Origin: Syntrophomonadaceae bacterium
GTDB taxonomy: Bacteria; Bacillota; Syntrophomonadia; Syntrophomonadales; Syntrophomonadaceae
Length of the DNA stretch: 7,859 bases
Direction: 5' to 3'
NCBI GenBank assembly: GCA_028686565.1
Contig: JAQUBU010000096.1
Span: forward strand, 1-7,859
The notes below the pieces were generated by a model. It saw nothing but the letters and a program-made list of their open reading frames with translations, did not search any database and was not told the origin of the DNA. This document shows, piece by piece, positions 1-6,572 of this stretch (positions are counted from its first letter, which is position 1; the number at the start of each line of letters is the position of its first letter). Made by a program: the position numbers and the translations under genes.

Positions 1-539
1 TTAACCGGCCGCAAGCCGCTGGGCAGGAGAAAAACAAATTTATGCTCAGCAATGCCTAACTGAGTACGGTTTACGATTTTTCCCTCTCCAAGAACTCCCC
101 CTTGCGGTATGGTTCTAAGCTTGGGCAAAGCTTCGTGACAATTTTCCCGGATAATTTGATAGAAATCTTTATTAAAAACGATTATTTTCCTGGCAGTATT
201 AAATGCGTCCAGAACAGCAGTGCGCCCGTTCCCTGTTAAATCACAGTGCAGATCAGTACCGGTTGAAGTTAGCAGCAAGGGTAATTCCCTTGTTTCCGGA
301 ACTGCATCTAGTACCTGACCACAATAGGTGGCATGAAAAGCATGAACTAGAGCATATTTCCTTGATGCAATGGCCTGCGCCAGTAAAGACCGGTAGTTGT
401 CTGCTTCCAAAGAAAATAAGTCTACGTTATAACCCAGTCTTTGAAGTCCGTTGTGCAAGCGGATACTGGTTACGCTATTGCCTCGCTTTTTCTTATGAAA
501 GGGTGTCAGCATAAGGATGCGCATTGCTTGTAATGACAT
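1..539 (-). CDS. GT4-type glycosyltransferase, N-terminal part (gene cut by the window edge)
   Basis: An open frame runs from ATG at 539-537 to the left window edge without a stop, giving 179 visible residues. The start (MSLQAMRILMLTPF) is typical of the first beta strand of a GT-B fold glycosyltransferase, and the next segment, with the RGNSVTSIRLHNGLQRLGYNVDLF pattern split as a loop, helix and second strand, fits the acceptor-side Rossmann domain of the GT4 family. The nucleotide-sugar binding C-terminal domain would lie outside the window. An AGAGGAA ribosome binding site sits about five bases before the ATG, within the end of the deacetylase gene; the internal ATG at codon 6 is a less likely start. 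The gene starts one base after the deacetylase stop, so the two are probably co-transcribed and translationally coupled. The likely role is transfer of a sugar in cell-surface glycan or glycolipid synthesis. Donor and acceptor cannot be told; family assignment is fairly sure, specificity unknown. Confidence 0.72.
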   Translation of the reverse strand, partial: MSLQAMRILMLTPFHKKKRGNSVTSIRLHNGLQRLGYNVDLFSLEADNYRSLLAQAIASRKYALVHAFHATYCGQVLDAVPETRELPLLLTSTGTDLHCDLTGNGRTAVLDAFNTARKIIVFNKDFYQIIRENCHEALPKLRTIPQGGVLGEGKIVNRTQLGIAEHKFVFLLPSGLRPV

Positions 540-540
540 G

Positions 541-1215
541 TCAGTTCCTCTGATAGGGAATGCGTGTTTTAATAAGCTCGAAGCATTCGCAATAATCACC
601 TTGGCCGCTCATAATACCTCGGAAACGATTTAAAGCCTTCACAGCTTCATCATAACGGATAGCTTCGATCTGAGAACGGTGCAATTGCAGGGCATCCAGT
701 TTCACCTGGATGAATTGACTTATGTTTTCCACACAGCTAATTGCCTGTAATGGAGTTCCCACCTCGTAGGCTAAAATGTTGTCCACCGACCAGGGCGTGC
801 CTTCACATTCCTGAAACCACGGACCGGCTGCACGGCGGCAGGCTTCAACCACCAGTTCGTGAGTTATCACATGGTCTCTTACGGCATCAAGATGATGTGG
901 AATATATACTGAATCCGGCTTTATATCTCTTATCAGACTTACCAGTTTAATTATATTATCGCGGTTGAATTCAATGTATCCATCAGGATTGCGAAAAAAG
1001 TGCAAGTCGCTTATGCCTAACAAATCTGCCGCATTCTGAGCTTCTTCTTCTCTTATCTGAGTCATTTTGCGTTTGCCGTGTTTCAGGCTTCCCGCATCAC
1101 CGGAGCTCATATAAACGACCGACACTTTATGCCCCTGTTGCAAGTGTCGGGCCATGGTGCCCCCACAACCAATTAAATCATCATCAGGATGCGGTGCGAA
1201 AACAATAATCTGCAT
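541..1215 (-). CDS. PIG-L/LmbE family N-acetylglucosaminyl-type deacetylase
   Basis: This 224-residue protein is full length for the PIG-L family of zinc-dependent deacetylases, which remove N-acetyl groups from sugar conjugates (for example MshB, BshB and PIG-L itself). The N-terminal strand leads into the metal motif HPDDD at residues 9-13, where H9 and D12 should bind metal and D11 act as base. The segment D110-AVR-D114-H115 matches the family's second motif, with H115 the probable third ligand. No signal peptide is visible, so it should be cytoplasmic. The ATG is preceded by AAAGGAG at a 7-base distance, which fixes the start. The glycosyltransferase gene follows one base after the stop, and the pair resembles the sugar-transfer and deacetylation logic of mycothiol or bacillithiol pathways. 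However, the motif wording is not the usual BshB1 form, so I would not assign a thiol pathway. An envelope-glycan deacetylase is equally possible. I saw no strong promoter upstream. Confidence 0.88.
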   Translation of the reverse strand: MQIIVFAPHPDDDLIGCGGTMARHLQQGHKVSVVYMSSGDAGSLKHGKRKMTQIREEEAQNAADLLGISDLHFFRNPDGYIEFNRDNIIKLVSLIRDIKPDSVYIPHHLDAVRDHVITHELVVEACRRAAGPWFQECEGTPWSVDNILAYEVGTPLQAISCVENISQFIQVKLDALQLHRSQIEAIRYDEAVKALNRFRGIMSGQGDYCECFELIKTRIPYQRN

Positions 1216-1296
1216 AAATGTCTCCTTTAAAACATTTAACTATAGTTTTTAAGAAACAAGCCTCAGTTTTGAAATAGAGTTTTTTAAATTCAAATA

Positions 1297-1419
1297 AAAC
1301 TGCGAAGCAGTTTCAACATACCGCTGCAGCGAGGCTGCGCCTCGTTATAACCCGTCGCCTGTTTTGTTAATAGGTACCCGACGGCTTAAAGAAGCGGGGG
1401 ATATATCGTCTCGTTATAG
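1297..1419 (+). repeat. Dispersed intergenic repeat, copy A (long form)
   Basis: This copy starts with a perfect 7-bp hairpin (AAACTGC, loop GAA, GCAGTTT at 1297-1313). It continues with ACATACCGCTGCAGCGAGGC, in which CGAGGC folds back on GCCTCG. An inner segment has CGCCTGTTTTGTTAATAGG and a CCGTCG/CGACGG inverted repeat (1352-1357 and 1379-1384), and the copy ends in CTCGTTATAG. The same order of modules appears in the reverse complement of 7347-7474. It lies between the divergent deacetylase and exporter operons and contains no credible gene. Confidence 0.75.
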
Positions 1420-1650
1420 TTTAAACTTTCTGTTCATATCCGGCAATAATAATAGTAGTAGTACGCAAGAGGTAAGACATGGGGATTTAGAGGTGAATTG
1501 CTAGGAATACGGCATCAGCCTCAGAGCATTAAAAATTTCAGACGAGGGTTTTTTAAAAAAGTTGTCCGTCTATGATATGGTGCGGTCTGAGGAAAAAGTC
1601 TCTGTGCCTTACTCCTTACGGACGAAGCCTACCCCTCACCTTACTTTATA
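1420..1650. other. Gene-free stretch with nested inverted repeats
   Basis: No credible coding region is visible on either strand. The stretch contains a short trinucleotide-like tract (AATAATAATAGTAGTAGTA, about 1445-1463). It also has a nested symmetric arrangement: CCTCAGA (1519-1525) with TCTGAGG (1586-1592) outside, AGACG (1540-1544) with CGTCT (1567-1571) within, and the self-complementary TTTTTTAAAAAA (1549-1560) at the centre. It lies upstream of the mapped promoter, so it would not be in the exporter mRNA if that promoter is the only one. I do not recognise a riboswitch or known RNA family here. Confidence 0.35.
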
Positions 1651-1658
1651 ATATTTGC

Positions 1659-1686
1659 TTGAAATATTCATGTCAGATGCTATAAT
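1659..1686 (+). promoter_or_regulatory. Sigma-70/SigA-type promoter of the exporter operon
   Basis: TTGAAA (1659-1664) and a perfect TATAAT (1681-1686) are separated by 16 bases. An extended -10 TG stands at 1678-1679. Transcription would begin near 1693, just before the palindrome at 1700-1727 and about 130 bases before the first exporter gene. This is the best promoter match that I see in the window. Confidence 0.72.
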
Positions 1687-1699
1687 GAAATGACACAAA

Positions 1700-1727
1700 G
1701 TAAACTATAATAGTAGTTTTAGTTTAC
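1700..1727. promoter_or_regulatory. 28-bp palindrome, candidate operator for the TetR regulator
   Basis: The arms GTAAACTA (1700-1707) and TAGTTTAC (1720-1727) are perfectly complementary around a 12-base AT-rich centre. The palindrome begins about seven bases after the predicted transcription start, where a bound dimeric repressor would block initiation or escape. The length and symmetry suit a TetR-family site, and a TetR gene closes the gene cluster at 5960. That this protein binds here is inference. I did not find a second copy upstream of the TetR gene. Confidence 0.5.
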
Positions 1728-1743
1728 CTGAAACTTTTTAACG

Positions 1744-1825
1744 CCGCTGCAACGAGGCGGGGATTTACACACCAGAAGAAACTGTGCAGCAGTTTATACA
1801 TACCGCTGCAACTAAGCAGGGGAAA
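1744..1825 (+). repeat. Dispersed intergenic repeat, copy B, abutting the first exporter gene
   Basis: Two versions of the CCGCTGCAAC module occur 59 bases apart, starting at 1744 and 1803, each followed by an AG-GC and GGGG tail. Between them is GAAGAAACTGTGCAGCAGTTT (given here as the hairpin AAACTG/CAGTTT, about 1779-1795), which closely matches the reverse complement of the end of copy C and the start of copy A. The repeat ends in GGGGA directly before ATG 1826, so it forms the leader and perhaps the ribosome binding site of the exporter operon. A GTG start at 1784 would encode repeat sequence and is therefore unlikely. Confidence 0.68.
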
Positions 1826-2824
1826 ATGGGGGTATATATATTGAAGATCAATAAACTAGTGGTGATTGTTTTAATTTTAGTGTTATCACTAACTGCATAT
1901 TGGGTTTACCGGGAATATTTTGCTGATGACAAGGCGGTTCTGCAAGCCACCGGTACCATCGAAGCAACCAGTGTTGATCTCAATGCTAAAGTTAATGGAA
2001 GTATAAAATCCATAAGTATCAAAGAGGGATCAGTGGTAAAATCCAAACAGCTGGTAGCCGAGTTGGTTCGCAATGACCTGGCCGCCCAAAAAGAAAGAGA
2101 TGCGCTGGGGGTAATAGCTGCCGAAGCCAAACTGGCGGATCTGGTTTCCGGAGCACGCTCCCAGGAGATCAAGGAAGCTGTTGCCAATGTCAATATAGCA
2201 AAGAGTAATTATGATAAAGCTGTAAAAGACTTGGAGCGAGCTGAAACTCTCTTCACAGGAGGCGCAGTATCTCAGGAAAGCCTGGATCAGGCTAAATTAA
2301 ATGCCGACCATAAAAAAAACCTCCTGGATGGTTCCGAAGCCAAGCTTAGTCTTCTTGAATCAGGCAGCCGTTCAGGAGTGATTTCCGGGGCGCAGGCTGA
2401 GCTGGATCGGAGCAAGGCAGTATTGAAAGCCAGTGAAGCCTTGCTGGAGGACTTAAAAGTCTTCTCTCCCATCGATGGAATAGTGCTGAGCAAGAATTAT
2501 GAAACAGGTGAATATGTGTCAATGGGTGCGTCCCTGGCCACAGTAGCTGATCTAGACGATCTCTGGATCAAGGTTTATATACCCACTGATGACCTGCCAA
2601 AAATCAAGCTGGGACAGCAAGTTGATATTTCGGTTAGCGGCAGCGAGCAGATTTTCGCGGGTAAAGTAAGTGAAATATCTTCACGGGGTGAATTTACCCC
2701 TAAAACCATTCAAACTAAAAAGGAACGTACCAACGTTGTTTTCGCTGTAAAAATTACGGTAAACAACCATGATGGCGTATTGAAACCGGGTATGCCTGCC
2801 GATGTCAGTTTTGCCGGGAGATAG
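1826..2824 (+). CDS. HlyD/YbhG-type membrane fusion protein of an ABC exporter
   Basis: This periplasmic-adaptor-type protein (332 residues from ATG 1826) should link the exporter to the outside or to the envelope. A single N-terminal membrane anchor spans about residues 10-28. The two half-motifs of the lipoyl-like domain lie near 42-81 and 212-241, the latter with SPIDGIV. A long coiled-coil hairpin runs through 83-211 with its tip near GGAVSQESLDQ (145-155), and a beta-barrel region fills about 245-330. The wording EFTPKTIQTKKERTN (289-303) is typical of the YbhG branch. Start choice is open: GTG 1784 lies inside a dispersed repeat; ATG 1826 has GGGG only three bases away; TTG 1841 has GGGGG eight bases away. 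ATG 1826 is given as a compromise. The ATPase gene follows after three bases. Substrate is unknown; a drug or lipid-like compound is a guess based on family. Confidence 0.87.
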   Translation: MGVYILKINKLVVIVLILVLSLTAYWVYREYFADDKAVLQATGTIEATSVDLNAKVNGSIKSISIKEGSVVKSKQLVAELVRNDLAAQKERDALGVIAAEAKLADLVSGARSQEIKEAVANVNIAKSNYDKAVKDLERAETLFTGGAVSQESLDQAKLNADHKKNLLDGSEAKLSLLESGSRSGVISGAQAELDRSKAVLKASEALLEDLKVFSPIDGIVLSKNYETGEYVSMGASLATVADLDDLWIKVYIPTDDLPKIKLGQQVDISVSGSEQIFAGKVSEISSRGEFTPKTIQTKKERTNVVFAVKITVNNHDGVLKPGMPADVSFAGR

Positions 2825-2827
2825 CTT

Positions 2828-3727
2828 ATGATACGAACTCAAAACATCAGCAAGAGCTTTGGTTCCAATAACGTTGTGAAGCAGGTCAGCTTACAAGTGG
2901 ATAAGAGCACTATCCTCGGTCTGGTCGGGCCCGACGGTGCGGGTAAAACCACCTTGATACGCATGATCTGCGGGATAATCAGCCCCGATTCCGGAGAAGT
3001 ATCGTTGATGGGTCTGCCACCTGCCAAATTGCCCCGTGCAAATCTGGGTTATATGCCTCAGCGCTTCAGTTTATACGGAGATCTTACCATCATGGAAAAT
3101 ATCAATTTTTTCGGTTCCATGTACGAACTGGACAAGAAGACCATTAAGCAGCGCGCTGATGAGATTTTGAATGTAACTAATTTATTGCCCTTTAAAACCC
3201 GGCTGGCGGACCGGCTTTCCGGGGGAATGAAACAAAAACTGGCTCTCACCTGTGCTCTAATTACCAGACCTGCTATTTTACTGCTGGATGAACCTACCTA
3301 TGGAGTCGATCCGGAATCACGCAAAGAGTTCTGGAAAATCCTCTATTATTTGAACCAGGAAGGCATGACCATACTGATGTCAACTCCCTACATGGATGAA
3401 GCGGAACTCTGCCATCAAGTAGCTTTTATTAACAGCGGGCAGATGCTGGTTCAAGACAGTCCGGCAGGTTTAAAAAAGCAATTTATGTACCCTATCCTGG
3501 AAGTAAAATCGGGAATTCGCGACCCATATTTTTTTAAGCAATTACCTGGTATCCGGGATTCGTCTTTCTATGGCTACAAATATCATCTGGTCGTAAAAGA
3601 TTTAATAAATTCCCGGCAATCCATAGAAAGATATCTGGAAGAACAGCAGATAAAAGATTATACCATTCGGGAAATATCACCCTCTATGGAGGACCTTTTT
3701 GTTAACCTGGCTGAAAAAAGGGAATAA
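2828..3727 (+). CDS. ABC exporter ATPase 1 (canonical signature, non-canonical H-switch)
   Basis: This 299-residue ATP-binding subunit powers the exporter. Visible motifs are Walker A GPDGAGKTT (34-42), Q-loop Q78, signature LSGGM (130-134), Walker B ILLLDE (150-155), D-loop GVDP (159-162), and at the switch position STPYMDEAE, where P187 replaces the usual histidine. The C-terminal 220-299 region ends with the SPSMEDLFVNLAE pattern common in ABC-2 drug and lipid exporter ATPases. It starts three bases after the HlyD stop with GGGAG as ribosome binding site. Together with the next gene it corresponds to the two halves of the fused double ATPase YbhF; from memory, the N-terminal half of YbhF also lacks the switch histidine. 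Without that histidine its own ATP site should hydrolyse poorly, whereas its intact LSGG should complete the site of its partner. The family is certain, the asymmetric role is inference. Confidence 0.93.
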   Translation: MIRTQNISKSFGSNNVVKQVSLQVDKSTILGLVGPDGAGKTTLIRMICGIISPDSGEVSLMGLPPAKLPRANLGYMPQRFSLYGDLTIMENINFFGSMYELDKKTIKQRADEILNVTNLLPFKTRLADRLSGGMKQKLALTCALITRPAILLLDEPTYGVDPESRKEFWKILYYLNQEGMTILMSTPYMDEAELCHQVAFINSGQMLVQDSPAGLKKQFMYPILEVKSGIRDPYFFKQLPGIRDSSFYGYKYHLVVKDLINSRQSIERYLEEQQIKDYTIREISPSMEDLFVNLAEKRE

Positions 3728-3761
3728 GTTCACATGGAAGAGCAAATGCCTCTAGGCTGTA

Positions 3762-3772
3762 AAGTAGGTGAT
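3762..3772 (+). promoter_or_regulatory. Extended Shine-Dalgarno that decides the ATPase 2 start
   Basis: AAGTAGGTGAT matches the full anti-16S complement AAGGAGGTGAT with one mismatch. It overlaps GTG 3768 and ATG 3771, so those cannot be the start; ATG 3777, four bases beyond its end, fits. Confidence 0.7.
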
Positions 3773-3776
3773 GATT

Positions 3777-4694
3777 ATGGATTATGCAGTAACTACTGAA
3801 GAACTCAGCAAAAAATTCGGCGATTTTATAGCCGTCGATAAGCTGAACCTGCATATTGAAGCCGGTTCTGTCTGCGGGTTTTTAGGTCCCAACGGAGCTG
3901 GCAAATCCACCGCTATGCGCATGCTCTGCGGAATACTGGAGCCAAGTTCAGGTAATGGCAAAGTTTTGGGATTTGACCTGAGAACCGCGAGCGAGAGAAT
4001 TAAAGACCATCTCGGCTACATGTCCCAGAAGTTCAGTCTCTACGATGAACTGAGCGTACTCGAAAATCTTGATTTTTTCGCGGGATTATACAGTATTCCC
4101 CGCCGGGAACGCAAAGCGCGCATTGAAGAAATGTTAAATATGGCTGAGCTAGGAGGGCTGGAAGCAGAACGGGTCTTCACTCTGAGCCCCGGCCTTAAGC
4201 AAAGATTGGCCTTGGGCTGTGCCATAATATCTCAGCCTTCCATACTCTTTCTGGACGAACCAACCAGCGGGGTCAGCCCGGGAAGCCGCAGAGCTTTTTT
4301 CAATATTATTCAGGAACTGGCAGCCAAGGGGGCTACTGTAATAGTAAGCACCCATTTCATGGATGAGGCTGAACGCTGTGATAAAATCGCTTTTTTTAAT
4401 CAGGGCAAGCTCCTGGCCCTGGACAGTCCGGATCAATTGAAACACAACGTCCTGGAAGGCTTGCTGGCGGAATTGGACATTCCCAACCCGATGGAAAAGA
4501 TGGCGGATATTCAGAGTTTGGAATTTGTAAAAGAATGCAGCCTTCATGGTCTCCTGCTACATGTACTGCTGGAAAAAGAAGCCGGCCTGGGCAGGCTGGA
4601 GGAATTCACAGGTACGGCCCCCCAGCTTATTACTCCTACCCTGGAAGATGTATTTATGGCCTTGGCCAGAAAGAGAGAACAGGTGAATGCCTAA
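3777..4694 (+). CDS. ABC exporter ATPase 2 (canonical H-switch, altered signature and D-loop)
   Basis: This 305-residue ATPase is the second nucleotide-binding subunit of the exporter. From ATG 3777 the motifs are Walker A GPNGAGKST (37-45), Q-loop Q84, signature LSPG in place of LSGG (136-139), Walker B ILFLDE (156-161), D-loop GVSP in place of GVDP (165-168), and a normal switch histidine H193 in STHFMDEAE. The end has the TPTLEDVFMALA pattern of ABC-2 partner ATPases. The changes are complementary to those of ATPase 1: its own ATP site would be closed by the intact LSGG of the partner and should be active. It lies 49 bases after ATPase 1 with its own ribosome binding site, and its TAA overlaps the permease ATG by one base, which indicates translational coupling. 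It corresponds to the C-terminal half of YbhF-like double ATPases. Homodimers cannot be excluded from sequence alone, but the pattern strongly favours a heterodimer. Confidence 0.92.
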   Translation: MDYAVTTEELSKKFGDFIAVDKLNLHIEAGSVCGFLGPNGAGKSTAMRMLCGILEPSSGNGKVLGFDLRTASERIKDHLGYMSQKFSLYDELSVLENLDFFAGLYSIPRRERKARIEEMLNMAELGGLEAERVFTLSPGLKQRLALGCAIISQPSILFLDEPTSGVSPGSRRAFFNIIQELAAKGATVIVSTHFMDEAERCDKIAFFNQGKLLALDSPDQLKHNVLEGLLAELDIPNPMEKMADIQSLEFVKECSLHGLLLHVLLEKEAGLGRLEEFTGTAPQLITPTLEDVFMALARKREQVNA

Positions 4695-5803
4695 TGATTA
4701 GGACTATTTCTATAATGAAAAAAGAATTTATCCAAATGCGGCGGGATAAGATGACCCTGGCCTTAATCTTTATGATTCCCTTGATCCAGATATTGCTTTT
4801 TGGTTATGCGATTCAGACCGATGTAAAAAACATTCCTACCGTGGTTTTCGATCAATCCAAGTCCCAGGAAAGCCGGGATATACTTAACTCATTTACCGCT
4901 TCCGGTTATTTTAATATTAATCAGGTAGCGAACAGTTACCAGGATGTAAGCCGCCTGATTGACAGCGGGCAGGCTCAGGTAGGAATCTTGTTTCCCCCTG
5001 ATTTTAATCGCCAGCTTAAGCGGGGAGCCAGTGCCCCCATCCAGGTGATCGTAGATGCCAGCGATAACATGGTAGCCAACCAGGCCATCGCCATCGCCAA
5101 TTCCATTGGCCTTATCAAATCACAGCAGGTGCTGTTTCAAAAGCTTAAAGTTGCCAATGCCCCCTATGACATCCGGGTTCGCCCCTTGTACAATCCGGAC
5201 GGAATAACCGCCTTTTATATGGTTCCCGCCATACTGGGTATAATTGTTACCATGACCATGGTAATCATAACCGCTGTAGCCATAGTACGTGAACGAGAAC
5301 GGGGCACCCTGGAACAGCTTATCGTCACCCCGCTCAAATCCTATGAACTAATGCTGGGCAAAATTATTCCTTATATAACCCTGGGCTACGTCCAGATAAC
5401 GGTTGCCTTGCTGGTAGGAGTACTAGTTTTCCATGTTCCAATCAATGGCAGTGTCCTGCAGCTTTATCTTTTAACTCTTTTCTTTATCACTGCCTCTCTG
5501 GGACTGGGTTTGATGATTTCCAACCTGGCCCAAAACCAAATGCAGGCTTTTCAAATGGCCTTTTTCGTAATGCTCCCCAGTATTCTGCTGTCGGGTTTTA
5601 TGTTTCCCCGCGCCGCTATGCCCAAATTTATCTTTTACCTCAGTTATGTTATACCTCTCACCTATTACCTGGATATAATCAGAGGAATAATTTTGAAAGG
5701 CATCGGCTTTCAGTACCTTATAGGACAGGTTACTGCCCTGCTGGTGTTTTCAATAATTTTCATAACCATAAGTACACTTAAATTCAAAAAGAAAATCGCC
5801 TAA
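4694..5803 (+). CDS. ABC-2 type exporter permease (YbhS/YbhR-like)
   Basis: This 369-residue membrane subunit forms the transport path. It has the ABC-2 layout: a short basic N-terminus (MIRTISIMKKEFIQMRRDK), a first membrane helix at about 20-40, a large external domain at about 41-170, then further helices near 173-197, 224-247, 255-277, 284-305 and 341-361. The cytoplasmic segment ERERGTLEQLIVTP (200-213) is the characteristic coupling region that contacts the ATPases. The ATG overlaps the preceding stop (TAATG), with AGGTGA seven bases upstream. The frame is open for 53 codons further upstream, but that stretch overlaps the ATPase gene and lacks permease character. YbhGFSR-type systems have two permease genes, and here only one is present; two copies of this protein may pair, or a partner may be encoded elsewhere. 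A dispersed repeat begins seven bases after the stop. Confidence 0.92.
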   Translation: MIRTISIMKKEFIQMRRDKMTLALIFMIPLIQILLFGYAIQTDVKNIPTVVFDQSKSQESRDILNSFTASGYFNINQVANSYQDVSRLIDSGQAQVGILFPPDFNRQLKRGASAPIQVIVDASDNMVANQAIAIANSIGLIKSQQVLFQKLKVANAPYDIRVRPLYNPDGITAFYMVPAILGIIVTMTMVIITAVAIVRERERGTLEQLIVTPLKSYELMLGKIIPYITLGYVQITVALLVGVLVFHVPINGSVLQLYLLTLFFITASLGLGLMISNLAQNQMQAFQMAFFVMLPSILLSGFMFPRAAMPKFIFYLSYVIPLTYYLDIIRGIILKGIGFQYLIGQVTALLVFSIIFITISTLKFKKKIA

Positions 5804-5810
5804 AACGAAG

Positions 5811-5882
5811 CTTATAACGAGGTGATAATATGTATCTCACTTCGTTACAGTGGTGTAAAAAATACTGCTCCACTGTTTCTTC
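5811..5882 (-). repeat. Dispersed intergenic repeat, copy C (short form)
   Basis: Read on the minus strand, it opens with GAAGAAACAGTGGAGCAGT, matching copy B closely, continues through ACACCACTGTAACGAAG and ends in CACCTCGTTATAAG, matching the end of copy D; the middle module of copies A and D is absent. On the plus strand it folds into two successive hairpins: AACGAGGTGA (5816-5825) with TCACTTCGTT (5837-5846), one G-U pair, and ACAGTGG (5847-5853) with CCACTGT (5870-5876). The second is followed by a pyrimidine tract, TTCTTCC, so partial termination between the permease and TetR genes is possible. Confidence 0.7.
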
Positions 5883-5959
5883 CGATGCTTAATAAATTTA
5901 ATTAACGAACCTCATTCAAGAGGGTTTTGCCAAACTTCTAAAACGGAGATGAACCGATT

Positions 5960-6526
5960 ATGAAAATCGAAGACAGGATAATAAAATCATGCACTGAATT
6001 AGCTCAAACGCGGGGCTTGCGAAATTTTACCATGGATGAGCTGGCGGCCCGGGCAGGAGTAAGCAAGAGAACAGTTTATCGCTATTACCGCAGCAAAGAG
6101 GAAATAGTTGAAGCAGTACTGGATAACTTCATGGCAAATGCCGCAGCCGAGGGTGACCGCATTATGGCATTGGAATTAAGCCCAATCAATTTAATTAATC
6201 AAATACTCAATTACCTGTTTATAAATGCCCGCTTTATTGTTAGTGAACCGGGCTTAAACGATCTGCGTCAATATTACCCGCATCTTTGGAAAAAAATAGA
6301 GCAATTCCGCAGTGAACGCATCGCCATACTGATTCAGCTTATTACCCGCGAACGCCAGGGATTAGTCAATGATATAGACCCGCGGATCATAAGCGCCGTC
6401 ACTATGGCTTCCATTCAGGCGGTTCTGAACCCCGATTTCATCCTGGAAAACGGCCTCAGCTTCCAGGAAACCGCCAAACAGCTAATTCGCTTTTTGATGT
6501 CAGCGGTGGTAATTGAACAAAAATAG
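5960..6526 (+). CDS. TetR-family transcriptional regulator, probable repressor of the exporter operon
   Basis: This 188-residue protein has the usual TetR length. The DNA-binding domain occupies about residues 5-52, with the recognition segment MDELAARAGVSKRTVYRYYRSKEEI (helix-turn-helix about 25-44, given here as a location). The rest is a helical ligand and dimer domain without a recognisable ligand family. GGAG stands 11 bases before the ATG, a little far but with no better start nearby. It follows the exporter genes on the same strand, 156 bases after the permease, with repeat copy C in between, so it may be read through from the operon or have its own weak promoter. In E. coli a TetR-type protein (CecR/YbiH) controls ybhGFSR, which supports a local control role. 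The 28-bp palindrome at 1700-1727 is the obvious candidate site. Ligand unknown. Confidence 0.92.
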   Translation: MKIEDRIIKSCTELAQTRGLRNFTMDELAARAGVSKRTVYRYYRSKEEIVEAVLDNFMANAAAEGDRIMALELSPINLINQILNYLFINARFIVSEPGLNDLRQYYPHLWKKIEQFRSERIAILIQLITRERQGLVNDIDPRIISAVTMASIQAVLNPDFILENGLSFQETAKQLIRFLMSAVVIEQK

Positions 6527-6546
6527 GGAGGCCGCAGCCTCCCTAT
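6523..6546 (-). terminator. Strong hairpin terminator between convergent genes
   Basis: The arms ATAGGGAGGC (6523-6532) and GCCTCCCTAT (6537-6546) form a perfect 10-bp stem with a 4-base loop. On the minus strand the stem is followed by TTTTT-GTT, making a classical intrinsic terminator for the carbonic anhydrase gene. On the plus strand the hairpin starts within the TetR stop codon but is followed by AT-rich sequence without a T run, so it should stop plus-strand transcription less efficiently. Confidence 0.85.
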
Positions 6547-6572
6547 GATGATAATTATTATTATCCAGCGAT

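Noticed and set aside
203..514. Plus-strand open frame of 103 codons
   Set aside because: It lies antisense to the glycosyltransferase frame, which has a good start, ribosome binding site and recognisable GT-B sequence; the plus-strand product resembles nothing.
1297..1419. Possible CRISPR array because of repeated short hairpins
   Set aside because: The similar copies are dispersed, vary in length and orientation, and do not alternate with spacers.
1472..1575. Short plus-strand frame without start codon (reading KTWGFRGELLGIRHQ onward)
   Set aside because: It has no ATG, GTG or TTG start with a ribosome binding site, ends quickly, and overlaps the nested inverted repeats.
1420..1650. Possible riboswitch or T-box leader
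   Set aside because: No conserved riboswitch or T-box motif was seen, and the region lies upstream of the likely promoter.
4535..4693. In-frame 53-codon upstream extension of the permease
   Set aside because: It overlaps the end of ATPase 2 in another frame, and the ATG at 4694 has a ribosome binding site and the usual permease N-terminus.
5908..5928. Small hairpin CCTC/GAGG followed by TTTT upstream of the TetR gene
   Set aside because: The stem is only four to six base pairs with a bulge and is too weak to call a terminator or operator with confidence.
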